NCBI RefSeq assembly: GCF_051055405.1
Contig: NZ_CP167068.1
Location: forward strand, 496,001 to 560,000
From: Pseudolachnospira sp051055405
GTDB taxonomy: Bacteria > Bacillota > Clostridia > Lachnospirales > Lachnospiraceae
Length of the DNA: 64,000 nt
Reading direction: 5' to 3'
The translations under genes were made by a program, and so were the position numbers. The notes under the pieces are model-generated. The model was not told the DNA's origin. It saw nothing but the letters and a program-made list of their open reading frames with translations, and made no database searches. Of the stretch, positions 17,174-27,234 are shown one piece after another; position 1 is the stretch's first letter; each line of letters opens with the position of its first letter.

Positions 17174-17249
17174 TCGGTAAAAGGAAGCGAAAGAGCGGAG
17201 ATTTACCGAGAGGGAAAGAAAAGAGAAGCCCGAAAACCCTGAAGAGTAC

Positions 17250-17322
17250 GGGGGTGTAGCTCAGTTGGGAGAGCACCTGCCTTGCAAGCAGGGGGTCAGG
17301 GGTTCGAATCCCCTCATCTCCA
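17250..17322 (+). tRNA. tRNA-Ala (anticodon TGC)
   Basis: Acceptor GGGGGTG pairs with CATCTCC using G-T pairs. Anticodon stem-loop CTGCCTTGCAAGCAG gives TGC. It is the second standard spacer tRNA. Confidence 0.96.
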
Positions 17323-17340
17323 TAGGCACGAAAGTGCCGG

Positions 17341-17369
17341 ATTGCACCTTGAAAACTGCATATCGAAAA
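17341..17369 (+). other. left arm of the pre-23S processing stem
   Basis: Complementary to 20477-20505 at about 26 of 29 positions, across the whole 23S gene. Confidence 0.75.
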
Positions 17370-17564
17370 GAAAAGACATCAAATATCCATGTAAGCCAAG
17401 AGGATTGCGCCAGATGGTGCCATCCGAATGGAAGAAAGATAAAAGAAAAAATCAATTTCATCAAAAACCAATGATCTGAAAAGAGAATTGGCAATGCTTT
17501 GAAAGAGAAAAAAGCTTTCAGCGGTAACGCTATACTGCTGGAAGGGATTCGAGAGAATCCAAGA

Positions 17565-20449
<2,885 letters not shown>

Positions 20450-20476
20450 TCAAGCAAAGGAATTTGATGTAGATAA

Positions 20477-20505
20477 TTTTCGGTATGCAGTTTTGAAGGT
20501 GTAAT
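20477..20505 (+). other. right arm of the pre-23S processing stem
   Basis: Pairs with 17341-17369. The tRNA-Asn gene follows instead of a 5S gene. Confidence 0.75.
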
Positions 20506-20592
20506 CGAGCGGGTAGTGGAGACTGCCCGTTTCTTTGTTATCTAAAGGGAAAGCCAGAGAGATAATGAAGGCGCGCCGATCAAACAAAGTAA

Positions 20593-20665
20593 TCCTCCTT
20601 AGCTCAGTCGGTAGAGCATGCGGCTGTTAACCGCAGTGTCGTTGGTTCGAGTCCAACAGGGGGAG
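20593..20665 (+). tRNA. tRNA-Asn (anticodon GTT)
   Basis: Acceptor TCCTCCT pairs with AGGGGGA. Anticodon loop CTGTTAA gives GTT. T-loop GGTTCGAGTCC is present. It lies downstream of 23S in the same unit. Confidence 0.95.
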
Positions 20666-20667
20666 CG

Positions 20668-20703
20668 AAAAGTCCTTAGATGATACATCTAGGGACTTTT
20701 TTT
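20668..20703 (+). terminator. rRNA operon terminator
   Basis: AAAGTCC-TTAGATG / CATCTA-GGGACTTT stem followed by a run of T, directly after tRNA-Asn. Confidence 0.88.
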
Positions 20704-20710
20704 ATCATGA

Positions 20711-20881
20711 GATCTCTGTTGGGAATCAGTAGACCCCAGCGATCTGGAAAATTTTCGAAAAGCCATTCGTGAAAATACAAAAGCAGTATTTCTGGAGACT
20801 TTATGCAACCCCAATTACCCGGTGTTGGAACCGATGGAACAATCACTGGCGTTGGTTCCTATTAGAAATTTATCCTTTTAA
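20711..20881 (+). pseudogene. fragment of an O-acetylhomoserine sulfhydrylase (MetY-like)
   Basis: In one frame this stretch reads VDPSDLENFRKAIRENTKAV then FLETLCNPN, which matches the middle of MetY-type PLP enzymes (family pattern: VDP..PENF.KAI.ENTKA, then ETIGNP). No start, lysine loop or C-terminal domain remains; a TGA lies just upstream and the similarity fades after about 40 residues. It is a decayed gene piece left between the rRNA terminator and the next gene, whose 3' end it overlaps. Confidence 0.65.
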
Positions 20882-21121
20882 ACCTCTGGATTGTCGCTCC
20901 ATATCCTCAATCACAATATCGTAGATTTCCCCTAATGAAGCACAATATTCCAGAACTTTCCATGGCTCATTTGTATGAAAATGAATTTTTATCAATTCTT
21001 CATCTCCAACTGCCAGCAGGCAGTCCCCCTTAAAGTGATTGCTAAAGTAGTCGCTGACTGCGTCTTCGTCTAAATCGTTACCCTCAATGAGTAATTGAGT
21101 GTCATATCGAAATTCTAACAT
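20870..21121 (-). CDS. small protein similar to the C-terminal domain of fatty acid kinase FakA/YloV
   Basis: This 83-residue protein (MLEFRYDTQLLIEG onward) resembles only the last domain of FakA/YloV-type DAK2 proteins: YDTQLLIEG, then LLAVGDEELIKIHFHTNEP and ASLGEIYDIVIEDM. In FakA this part follows the kinase domain and contacts FakB. Here no DAK2 kinase domain is attached or adjacent, so catalysis alone is unlikely. The ATG at 21121 follows GGAGG, so it looks expressed. A free-standing regulator or binding partner is inference. Confidence 0.68.
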   Translation of the reverse strand: MLEFRYDTQLLIEGNDLDEDAVSDYFSNHFKGDCLLAVGDEELIKIHFHTNEPWKVLEYCASLGEIYDIVIEDMERQSRGLKG

Positions 21122-21351
21122 TCCTTTATTCCTCCGTGAAAGATACTTTCCATGTACAAGAGCCGTGTTTGCTTTTGTCTCTCTACATCTTATCAAATAT
21201 TGGGAGAAATAGAAACGGGTTTCTCCTGTTTTTTGCGTTGCTTTTTTAGAAAAGAAACGTGGCGAAATCGATAACATCGTGCTATAATGAGAGAACTTGG
21301 TTGTGATGCGCGGCAAAGCTGCGGGAAAGAGACAGAAAGGAATTGTGTTTT

Positions 21352-23064
21352 ATGAAGAACTCGGAAGAATTGCGCAGAGAGCTTCTTGCCATTCACCGGA
21401 AAAGCTATCCGGCATATAAATCGTTAAAGGGGAATTATGACTTTGGAACGTATCAGTTATCCATCGATCATGTGCAGGGAGATCCTTTTGCTTCTCCCTC
21501 GAAACTGAGCGTTCATATTTCTCGCCAAGAGGCGGGCTTTCCGGCGCATCTTTATCAAAAGCGGCATACCCGCATTGCACTGCAGGATTATTTGACTCGG
21601 AGGTTCCGTGCGCAGACGGAACGCTTTTGTTTCCAGGCGAAGGGATCGGGAAAAAGTGGAATGATTGCGGTTAGCAGCTGCGGCCAGGAGATCTTGGAGC
21701 GTACTGCCTGCGAGATACGGCCGGATGGTATTCTTGCGCGTTTTGACGTGGGATTTCCTGCCAATGGGAGGACGATTCAGGCTTTGGAGCTGGAAAAGAT
21801 TTTGTTTGACTTTCTGCCCCAGAGCGTGGAGCGAACGTTTTTCTATCGTCGTCTTCCGGCAAGTGAAGTGGAACAGGTATTTTTTCTTGCGGAAGATCAG
21901 CAAGCCATTCGGGAAGAACTTTCCCGCCAAGGCTTGGTGGCGTTTATTGCCAATGGCGCGATTTTACCGAGAGAAAGCGGCGTTTCGGACCGTCCCATGA
22001 AGGGAGCGACGCCTTTTCAATCCCCCAAATCTCTGGAAGTTACTTTGCATCTGCCTCATGCGGGAGAGATTTCCGGTATGGGAATTCGTCGTGGAATTAC
22101 GTTGATTGCAGGCGGAGGTTATCACGGGAAATCCACAGTGCTGCAGGCTCTGGAGCGGGGGGTGTACAATCACATTTCTGGAGACGGCAGGGAATATGTG
22201 ATCACGGAGGATTCTGCTTTAAAGCTGCGGGCGGAGGACGGGAGAAAAATCAGCGGCGTGGATATCTCTTTATTTATCAATCAGCTGCCCAATGGACGAG
22301 ATACCCGTAGTTTTTCTACCCTTGATGCCAGTGGCAGCACTTCCCAGGCAGCGAATATCATGGAAGGCGTGGAAGCGGGCAGCCGCCTTTTGCTCATCGA
22401 TGAGGATACCTCGGCAACCAACTTTATGGTGCGGGATGAACTGATGCAGAAAGTGATCACTAGGGATAAAGAGCCCATCACTCCTTTTTTGGAGCGGGCA
22501 AGAGACCTTTACGAGAGAGCGGGAATCTCCACGATTTTGGTAGTGGGAAGCTGCGGTTCTTATTTTTTCATCGCGGACACTATTTTGCAGATGGACAACT
22601 ATCGGCCGGTGGATATTACGGAGATGGCCAGACAAATGGCGGCAAACTATCCTGCGCCTCAAATCAAAGCGCCGGGATTTCAGTTGCCGGAGAAGAAAAG
22701 GCACTTTCATCCGGGTTTATCCACGCAAAAGCGGAAAAACTATCGGGGAACCGGGATGGTGACGGAACGGCTAAAGATGAAGATTCTCGGAAAGGATTCC
22801 TTCCTTTTGGGGAACGATACCGTGGATCTACGGTACGTGGAACAATTGGTGGATCGAGAACAGACCGCGGCCCTTGGCTGTATCCTGCAACATATAAAGG
22901 AAACATCCGAAGGAGGAGATCGGGAGTTTGACGTTGTGGTTCAAGAAATTATGGGAAAGATAGAGAAGAATGGGTTGGCTGCCATTTGCGATTTGTCCTA
23001 TATTCCTTTTGGCTTGGCGATGCCGCGGATACAGGAAATTTACGCCTGCTTGAACCGGTATTAG
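21352..23064 (+). CDS. ABC-class ATPase (PF09818-like)
   Basis: This 570-residue soluble protein resembles the predicted ABC-class ATPases of the ABC_ATPase family. Walker A is the variant GGGYHGKST (residues 254-262). A signature-like segment SFSTLDASGSTSQ is followed by Walker B LLLIDEDTSATNFM and a late ILVVGSCGSYFFIAD. There are no membrane helices and no permease nearby, so it is not a normal transporter part; a nucleic-acid or RNA-linked role has been supposed for the family but is unproven. The ATG at 21352 follows AGAAAGGA; TATAAT at 21283-21288 is a possible -10 box. tadA follows after 33 bases. Confidence 0.8.
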   Translation: MKNSEELRRELLAIHRKSYPAYKSLKGNYDFGTYQLSIDHVQGDPFASPSKLSVHISRQEAGFPAHLYQKRHTRIALQDYLTRRFRAQTERFCFQAKGSGKSGMIAVSSCGQEILERTACEIRPDGILARFDVGFPANGRTIQALELEKILFDFLPQSVERTFFYRRLPASEVEQVFFLAEDQQAIREELSRQGLVAFIANGAILPRESGVSDRPMKGATPFQSPKSLEVTLHLPHAGEISGMGIRRGITLIAGGGYHGKSTVLQALERGVYNHISGDGREYVITEDSALKLRAEDGRKISGVDISLFINQLPNGRDTRSFSTLDASGSTSQAANIMEGVEAGSRLLLIDEDTSATNFMVRDELMQKVITRDKEPITPFLERARDLYERAGISTILVVGSCGSYFFIADTILQMDNYRPVDITEMARQMAANYPAPQIKAPGFQLPEKKRHFHPGLSTQKRKNYRGTGMVTERLKMKILGKDSFLLGNDTVDLRYVEQLVDREQTAALGCILQHIKETSEGGDREFDVVVQEIMGKIEKNGLAAICDLSYIPFGLAMPRIQEIYACLNRY

Positions 23065-23097
23065 CGCCAGGCACACAAGCGCAAAGGGAGGAAGCCA

Positions 23098-23637
23098 GTG
23101 AACATCGATGAGACGTATATGAAGGAAGCTTTGAAGCAGGCAAAGAAGGCACTTGCACTGGGGGAAGTCCCCATTGGCTGCGTGATTGTCTGTGAAGGGA
23201 AGATCGTAGGCAGGGGCTATAATAGAAGAAATACGAAAAAGACGACGCTTGCCCATGCGGAGTTGATTGCCATTGACCGGGCCAGCCGGAAATTGGGCGA
23301 TTGGCGGCTGGAGGGCTGCACCATGTATGTCACCTTAGAGCCTTGCCAGATGTGCGCGGGCGCTTTGGTGCAGTCTCGGATTGACCGGGTGGTGATTGGG
23401 ACGATGAATCCGAAAGCTGGATGCGCGGGTTCCCTTTTAAATATTTTGGAAATGCCTCAGTGGAATCATCAGGTTCTGGTGGAGAAGGGCGTCTTGCAGC
23501 CGGAGTGCGAGGCCATTTTGAAATGTTTTTTTCGGGAGCTGCGAATTCGAAATAAGCGGGAACGAGAGGAACAGAGACAACTGGCCGGAGAGAAAGCTCA
23601 GGAGATGATTGCGAAAAGCGGGCAGGCAAAGGCGTAA
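23098..23637 (+). CDS. tadA: tRNA-specific adenosine deaminase TadA
   Basis: This zinc deaminase converts A34 of tRNA-Arg(ACG) to inosine. The active site is HAE (His53, Glu55) plus PCQMC (Cys83, Cys86). Length 179 includes a charged C-terminal tail longer than the core enzyme. The start is GTG at 23098 after GGGAGG. It lies 33 bases after the ABC-class ATPase, probably co-transcribed. Confidence 0.95.
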   Translation: MNIDETYMKEALKQAKKALALGEVPIGCVIVCEGKIVGRGYNRRNTKKTTLAHAELIAIDRASRKLGDWRLEGCTMYVTLEPCQMCAGALVQSRIDRVVIGTMNPKAGCAGSLLNILEMPQWNHQVLVEKGVLQPECEAILKCFFRELRIRNKREREEQRQLAGEKAQEMIAKSGQAKA

Positions 23638-23737
23638 GAGGTTAGGAAGTATCCTTTCTGGATGAAATACTCTTGGGGAAAATATCTTTTCAACTTACTG
23701 CAGAATATATAGCTGGAATATATAGAAGGAGAACAAT

Positions 23738-24040
23738 ATGTCACAAATTCAATTCGGTACGAATTCTCGTAGTTTTGATAAATTTTATGATTGGTTTCAT
23801 ATTGGCGCCTGTGCGGTCGCTATATTGCTGGCAATTGCGTCTTTTTTTGAACCGGGGCATTCGATGAAATTATTTCCCTTAATCTTTTTGGATGCGGCGG
23901 CTCTCAATGGCGTTTTGGCTTATGCGCGGTTTCGGAGCGCCAATCGGAGTACGCATCGTCTTTCTGGTTTACCCTTTGCCCTCGTGTGTGTGGCGCTTTT
24001 GATTTTGGCTTTTATTTGTGGAAAGGTGGTTTGGGCATAA
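23738..24040 (+). CDS. small membrane protein of unknown function
   Basis: This 100-residue protein has three hydrophobic segments (about residues 20-38, 44-62 and 77-98) and no motif that I recognise. AGAAGGAG precedes the ATG and birA starts three bases after its stop, so it is probably the first gene of the birA-dusB unit. No function can be given. Confidence 0.75.
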   Translation: MSQIQFGTNSRSFDKFYDWFHIGACAVAILLAIASFFEPGHSMKLFPLIFLDAAALNGVLAYARFRSANRSTHRLSGLPFALVCVALLILAFICGKVVWA

Positions 24041-24043
24041 ACG

Positions 24044-25030
24044 ATGAAGCGGGAAGTATTATTGTTGCTGCGGCAGCGGGGCGGCTATGTGTCCGGGCAG
24101 GAAATCTGCGGGACCTTAGGCGTTTCCAGAACAGCGGTATGGAAAACGATTAATAGCCTGAAAGAAGAAGGATATCAGATCGAGGCAGTACAGAATAAGG
24201 GCTACTGTCTTGTCAGCGCACCAGATGTTCTGACCACTGCGGAGATTGGCAGTCAGCTTCAAAGCTGCTGGGCAGGTAAGGCGCTGGAAACCCATGAGAG
24301 ACTAGCATTTTCCACCAATTTACGGGCGAAGCAGTGGGCGGATGCCGGCGCGCCTCATGGGGCGCTTGTGGTGGCCGATGTCCAGGAAGGAGGAAAAGGG
24401 CGTCGTGGACGTGCCTGGGTGACACCGCCGCCGGGAGTGGCGGTTGCGATGAGCCTAGCCCTGCGCCCGACATTTTCACCCATGAAAGCGTCGATGTTAA
24501 CACTGCTTGCTGCCCTTGCGGTACGGGACGGTGTTTCCCAGGTGACGGGGTTGGTGCCTGTGATCAAATGGCCTAATGACTTGGCGTTGGACGGAAAGAA
24601 AATTTGTGGAATTTTAACGGAGATGATTCTGGAGGAGGAATATATCCAGTACGTGGTGGTCGGTATTGGCATCAATGTGAATGAGCCAAGCTTCCCGGAA
24701 GAGGTGAAGGACAAAGCGACATCCTTACGTCTGGCCGCGGGAAAATCCTTTCCCCGTGCAGAGATTGTAGCCCGTACGATGGAAGCCTTTGAGCGTTACT
24801 ATGAAACGTTTTTAGAAACAGAAGATTTGTCCGGTATTCAGGAAGACTATAATCATTCGTTGGCTGGAATCGGCGGACCAGTGCGCGTCATTACTTCCTC
24901 CGGTGGCTGGCAGGGAACGTCCCTTGGCATTGATGCGGACGGTTCGTTGCTGGTGCGGGATGAAGAGGGCAAGGTGAATGCGGTGAATGCCGGCGAGGTC
25001 AGCGTTCGCGGGCTATACGGATACGTGTAA
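24044..25030 (+). CDS. birA: biotin protein ligase / biotin operon repressor BirA
   Basis: This 328-residue bifunctional protein has an N-terminal winged helix (residues 1-65, GTLGVSRTAVWKTINSLK), then the ligase domain with the biotinyl-AMP loop GGKGRRGRAWVTPPPG, KWPNDLALDGKKICGILTE and VVGIGINVN, and a small C-terminal SH3-like domain. It attaches biotin to carboxylases, and with the DNA-binding domain it can also repress biotin genes. It is followed closely by a small conserved gene and dusB. Confidence 0.96.
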   Translation: MKREVLLLLRQRGGYVSGQEICGTLGVSRTAVWKTINSLKEEGYQIEAVQNKGYCLVSAPDVLTTAEIGSQLQSCWAGKALETHERLAFSTNLRAKQWADAGAPHGALVVADVQEGGKGRRGRAWVTPPPGVAVAMSLALRPTFSPMKASMLTLLAALAVRDGVSQVTGLVPVIKWPNDLALDGKKICGILTEMILEEEYIQYVVVGIGINVNEPSFPEEVKDKATSLRLAAGKSFPRAEIVARTMEAFERYYETFLETEDLSGIQEDYNHSLAGIGGPVRVITSSGGWQGTSLGIDADGSLLVRDEEGKVNAVNAGEVSVRGLYGYV

Positions 25031-25039
25031 GGAGACAGG

Positions 25040-25390
25040 ATGGAAGAACAAAGAATGGTGCTCTGCGGAGCAAATTCGTACAATCAAAAGTACTATTTTA
25101 ATCGGGAGTTCTCTGGCTTGCCGGAGCAGGTAAAGCAGGAGCTGAATATCTTGTGCGTTCTTTTTACGGAAGAGGTTGGCGGTACGTTAACTTTAGAATT
25201 TTTAGAGGATGGTACCTTGACCTTAAATGTGTCTCACGAGGATGCGGACTATCTATTTGATGAGATTGAAAGTGAGTTGAGAATCCGGGAGATCCAGAGG
25301 GAACATGCGGAGTTGATGCAAGCCTTGGAGCAGTATTTTCAGGTTGTATTTTTAGGCGAAGCGTTAGATACGGAGGGAGAGGACGCGTGA
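25040..25390 (+). CDS. conserved protein of unknown function (DUF6145-like)
   Basis: This 116-residue acidic soluble protein starts MEEQRMVLCGANSYNQKYYF. It resembles a small family found next to birA and dusB in Lachnospiraceae, which I recall as DUF6145; the name is from memory. It has no signal peptide or membrane helix. It is embedded in an operon, 9 bases after birA and overlapping dusB by four bases. Function unknown. Confidence 0.75.
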   Translation: MEEQRMVLCGANSYNQKYYFNREFSGLPEQVKQELNILCVLFTEEVGGTLTLEFLEDGTLTLNVSHEDADYLFDEIESELRIREIQREHAELMQALEQYFQVVFLGEALDTEGEDA

Positions 25391-26340
25391 GGCTTGGTGA
25401 GTTTTCTTGGGATCGTCCGATTTTTTTGGCTCCGATGGCGGGCGTGACTGATTTGCCTTACCGGCTTCTTTGCAAGGAGCAGGGCTGTGATGCGATGTAC
25501 ACGGAGATGATCAGCGCGAAAGCCCTTTTTTATAAGAGCAAAAATACCAAGGCCCTCTTATTGTCGGAACTGCGGGAAAGACCGATTGCTGTTCAGCTTT
25601 TTGGCTCGGAGCCGGATCTGATGGCGGAGATGGCGGCTGGGATTGAGGATGCTTTCGACTGGATCGATGTGAACATGGGGTGCCCGGTGCCAAAGGTAGT
25701 AAATAACGGGGAGGGTTCTGCGCTGATGAAGAATCCTCAGTTGGTCAGTCAGATTGTAGAGGCAATGTCAAAAAAGCTAAAAAAGCCTCTTACTGTAAAA
25801 ATACGAGCGGGATTTGACTCCTCTACCCGTAATGCGGTGGAGATTGCGAAACGAATCGAGGCGGGAGGAGCTGCTGCCGTGACAGTCCATGGGCGAACCA
25901 GGGAGCAGTATTATTCCGGAACAGCGGATTGGGAGATCATTCGCGCGGTCAAAGAAGCTGTATCGATTCCGGTCATCGGAAATGGAGATATTTTTCAGGC
26001 GCAAGATGCTTTAAGAATGGTGGAAGAGACCGGATGCGATGGTGTGATGGTTGCCCGCGGAGCGAAAGGAAATCCTTGGCTTTTTCGGGAAATTCGTGCG
26101 GCTTTTGATGGGAGACCGGTTCCTGCACGGCCAAATGGGGCGGAAATGCGAGAGATGATCCTTCGTCACGCAAAACTGCAGCTTCAATATAAAGGAGAGT
26201 ATACCGGTATGCGGGAAATGCGAAAGCACCTGGCCTGGTACACAAGCGGATGTCCTCATTCTTCCGCGCTTCGCGGCAGGGCGAACACGGTGGAAACCAT
26301 GGCGGATTTGGAGAAATTAGTATGGGAATTTTTTCCGTGA
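25387..26340 (+). CDS. dusB: tRNA-dihydrouridine synthase
   Basis: This 317-residue FMN enzyme reduces uridine to dihydrouridine in tRNA D-loops. Family marks are APMAGVTDLPYR, VNMGCPVPKVVNNGEGSALM with the catalytic Cys, VKIRAGFD, VHGRTREQYYSG and GNGDIF. The start is GTG at 25387, overlapping the preceding stop (GTGA). The bacterial Firmicute type is DusB-like. A TATATGAA/TTCATATA inverted repeat (26352-26386) lies just after it, with no clear T tract. Confidence 0.93.
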   Translation: MRLGEFSWDRPIFLAPMAGVTDLPYRLLCKEQGCDAMYTEMISAKALFYKSKNTKALLLSELRERPIAVQLFGSEPDLMAEMAAGIEDAFDWIDVNMGCPVPKVVNNGEGSALMKNPQLVSQIVEAMSKKLKKPLTVKIRAGFDSSTRNAVEIAKRIEAGGAAAVTVHGRTREQYYSGTADWEIIRAVKEAVSIPVIGNGDIFQAQDALRMVEETGCDGVMVARGAKGNPWLFREIRAAFDGRPVPARPNGAEMREMILRHAKLQLQYKGEYTGMREMRKHLAWYTSGCPHSSALRGRANTVETMADLEKLVWEFFP

Positions 26341-26450
26341 AATTCTATTAATATATGAAGGAATACTTGCGGAAAAAATTCATATACTAGCACAGAAATT
26401 GGACGGAAAGCTGTGGGTTTTGGCGGGTTTCGACAAAATAGGGAATGCGG

Positions 26451-26479
26451 TTGACAAGGCAGGGGCTTTAGAGTATAAT
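26451..26479 (+). promoter_or_regulatory. sigma-A promoter of greA
   Basis: Perfect TTGACA (26451-26456), 17 bp, perfect TATAAT (26474-26479). It leaves a leader of about 165 bases before greA. Confidence 0.88.
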
Positions 26480-26571
26480 ATGTGCCATGTCATCCAGAAA
26501 GCTGTCTGCGGCAATCCGGTGGGGTATGATTGCTTGAATGCGCGGCAGAGCTGCAAAATAGTGATACCACA

Positions 26572-26616
26572 GGCATGAGCCAAATGGACATATCGCATGC
26601 CCGCTTGGCTCATGCC
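26572..26616 (+). promoter_or_regulatory. stem-loop in the greA leader
   Basis: GGCATGAGCCAA (26572-26583) and TTGGCTCATGCC (26605-26616) are a perfect 12-bp stem with a 21-base loop. No T run follows, so it is not a simple terminator. It ends 37 bases before the greA start. Confidence 0.6.
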
Positions 26617-26653
26617 TATGCGCGAATATAAAATGGAAAAGGGTGTAGGAATT

Positions 26654-27133
26654 ATGGCAGAAAAGAAGATATTGACGTATACCGGCCTAAAAAAACTGGA
26701 AGATGAATTGGTGAATCTAAAGGTTGTAAAGCGGAGAGAGATCGCGGAAAAAATTAAAGAGGCCAGGGAACAGGGCGACCTTTCGGAGAATGCAGAGTAT
26801 GATGCGGCGAAGGATGAGCAGAGAGACATCGAGGCTCGGATCGAAGAACTGGAAAAGATCTTGAAAAACGCAGAAGTCGTCGTGGAGGACGAGGTAGAGC
26901 TAGACAAGATTAGTATCGGATGTCAGGTAAAGGTGCATGACGAGGAATTTGACGAGACCATGCAGTTTACAATCGTCGGCTCTACAGAGGCAAATAGCTT
27001 GCAGGGGAAGATTTCCAATGAGTCGCCGGTGGGAAAAGCACTGCTTGGCAAGAAGATCGGAGATAAGGTTCTGGTAGAGACACAGGCTGGAACCATCACC
27101 TATGAAGTACTTCAGATTGATCGGGTAAGCTGA
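26654..27133 (+). CDS. greA: transcription elongation factor GreA
   Basis: This 159-residue factor rescues backtracked RNA polymerase by stimulating transcript cleavage. The N-terminal coiled coil carries the acidic tip in QGDLSENAEYDAAKDEQ, and the C-terminal FKBP-like domain has ISNESPVGKALLGKKIGD. The start chosen is MAEKK at 26654; an in-frame ATG at 26633 is a less likely alternative. It precedes lysS by about 100 bases, a common pairing in Firmicutes. Confidence 0.96.
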   Translation: MAEKKILTYTGLKKLEDELVNLKVVKRREIAEKIKEAREQGDLSENAEYDAAKDEQRDIEARIEELEKILKNAEVVVEDEVELDKISIGCQVKVHDEEFDETMQFTIVGSTEANSLQGKISNESPVGKALLGKKIGDKVLVETQAGTITYEVLQIDRVS

Positions 27134-27234
27134 GGGAATCTCCAAAGGATAGTTATTTTCGGGCGGCCTATGGGTCGCCTGATTCTGGTAAAAAAGAACG
27201 CTGAATCCAGCGAGACGATAAGATGGAGGAAGAC

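Noticed and set aside
21202..21236. Terminator-like hairpin GGAGAAA/TTTCTCC followed by T run
   Set aside because: No plus-strand gene needs it except the decayed MetY fragment, and the stem is only 7 bp; it may be chance or left from the old gene.
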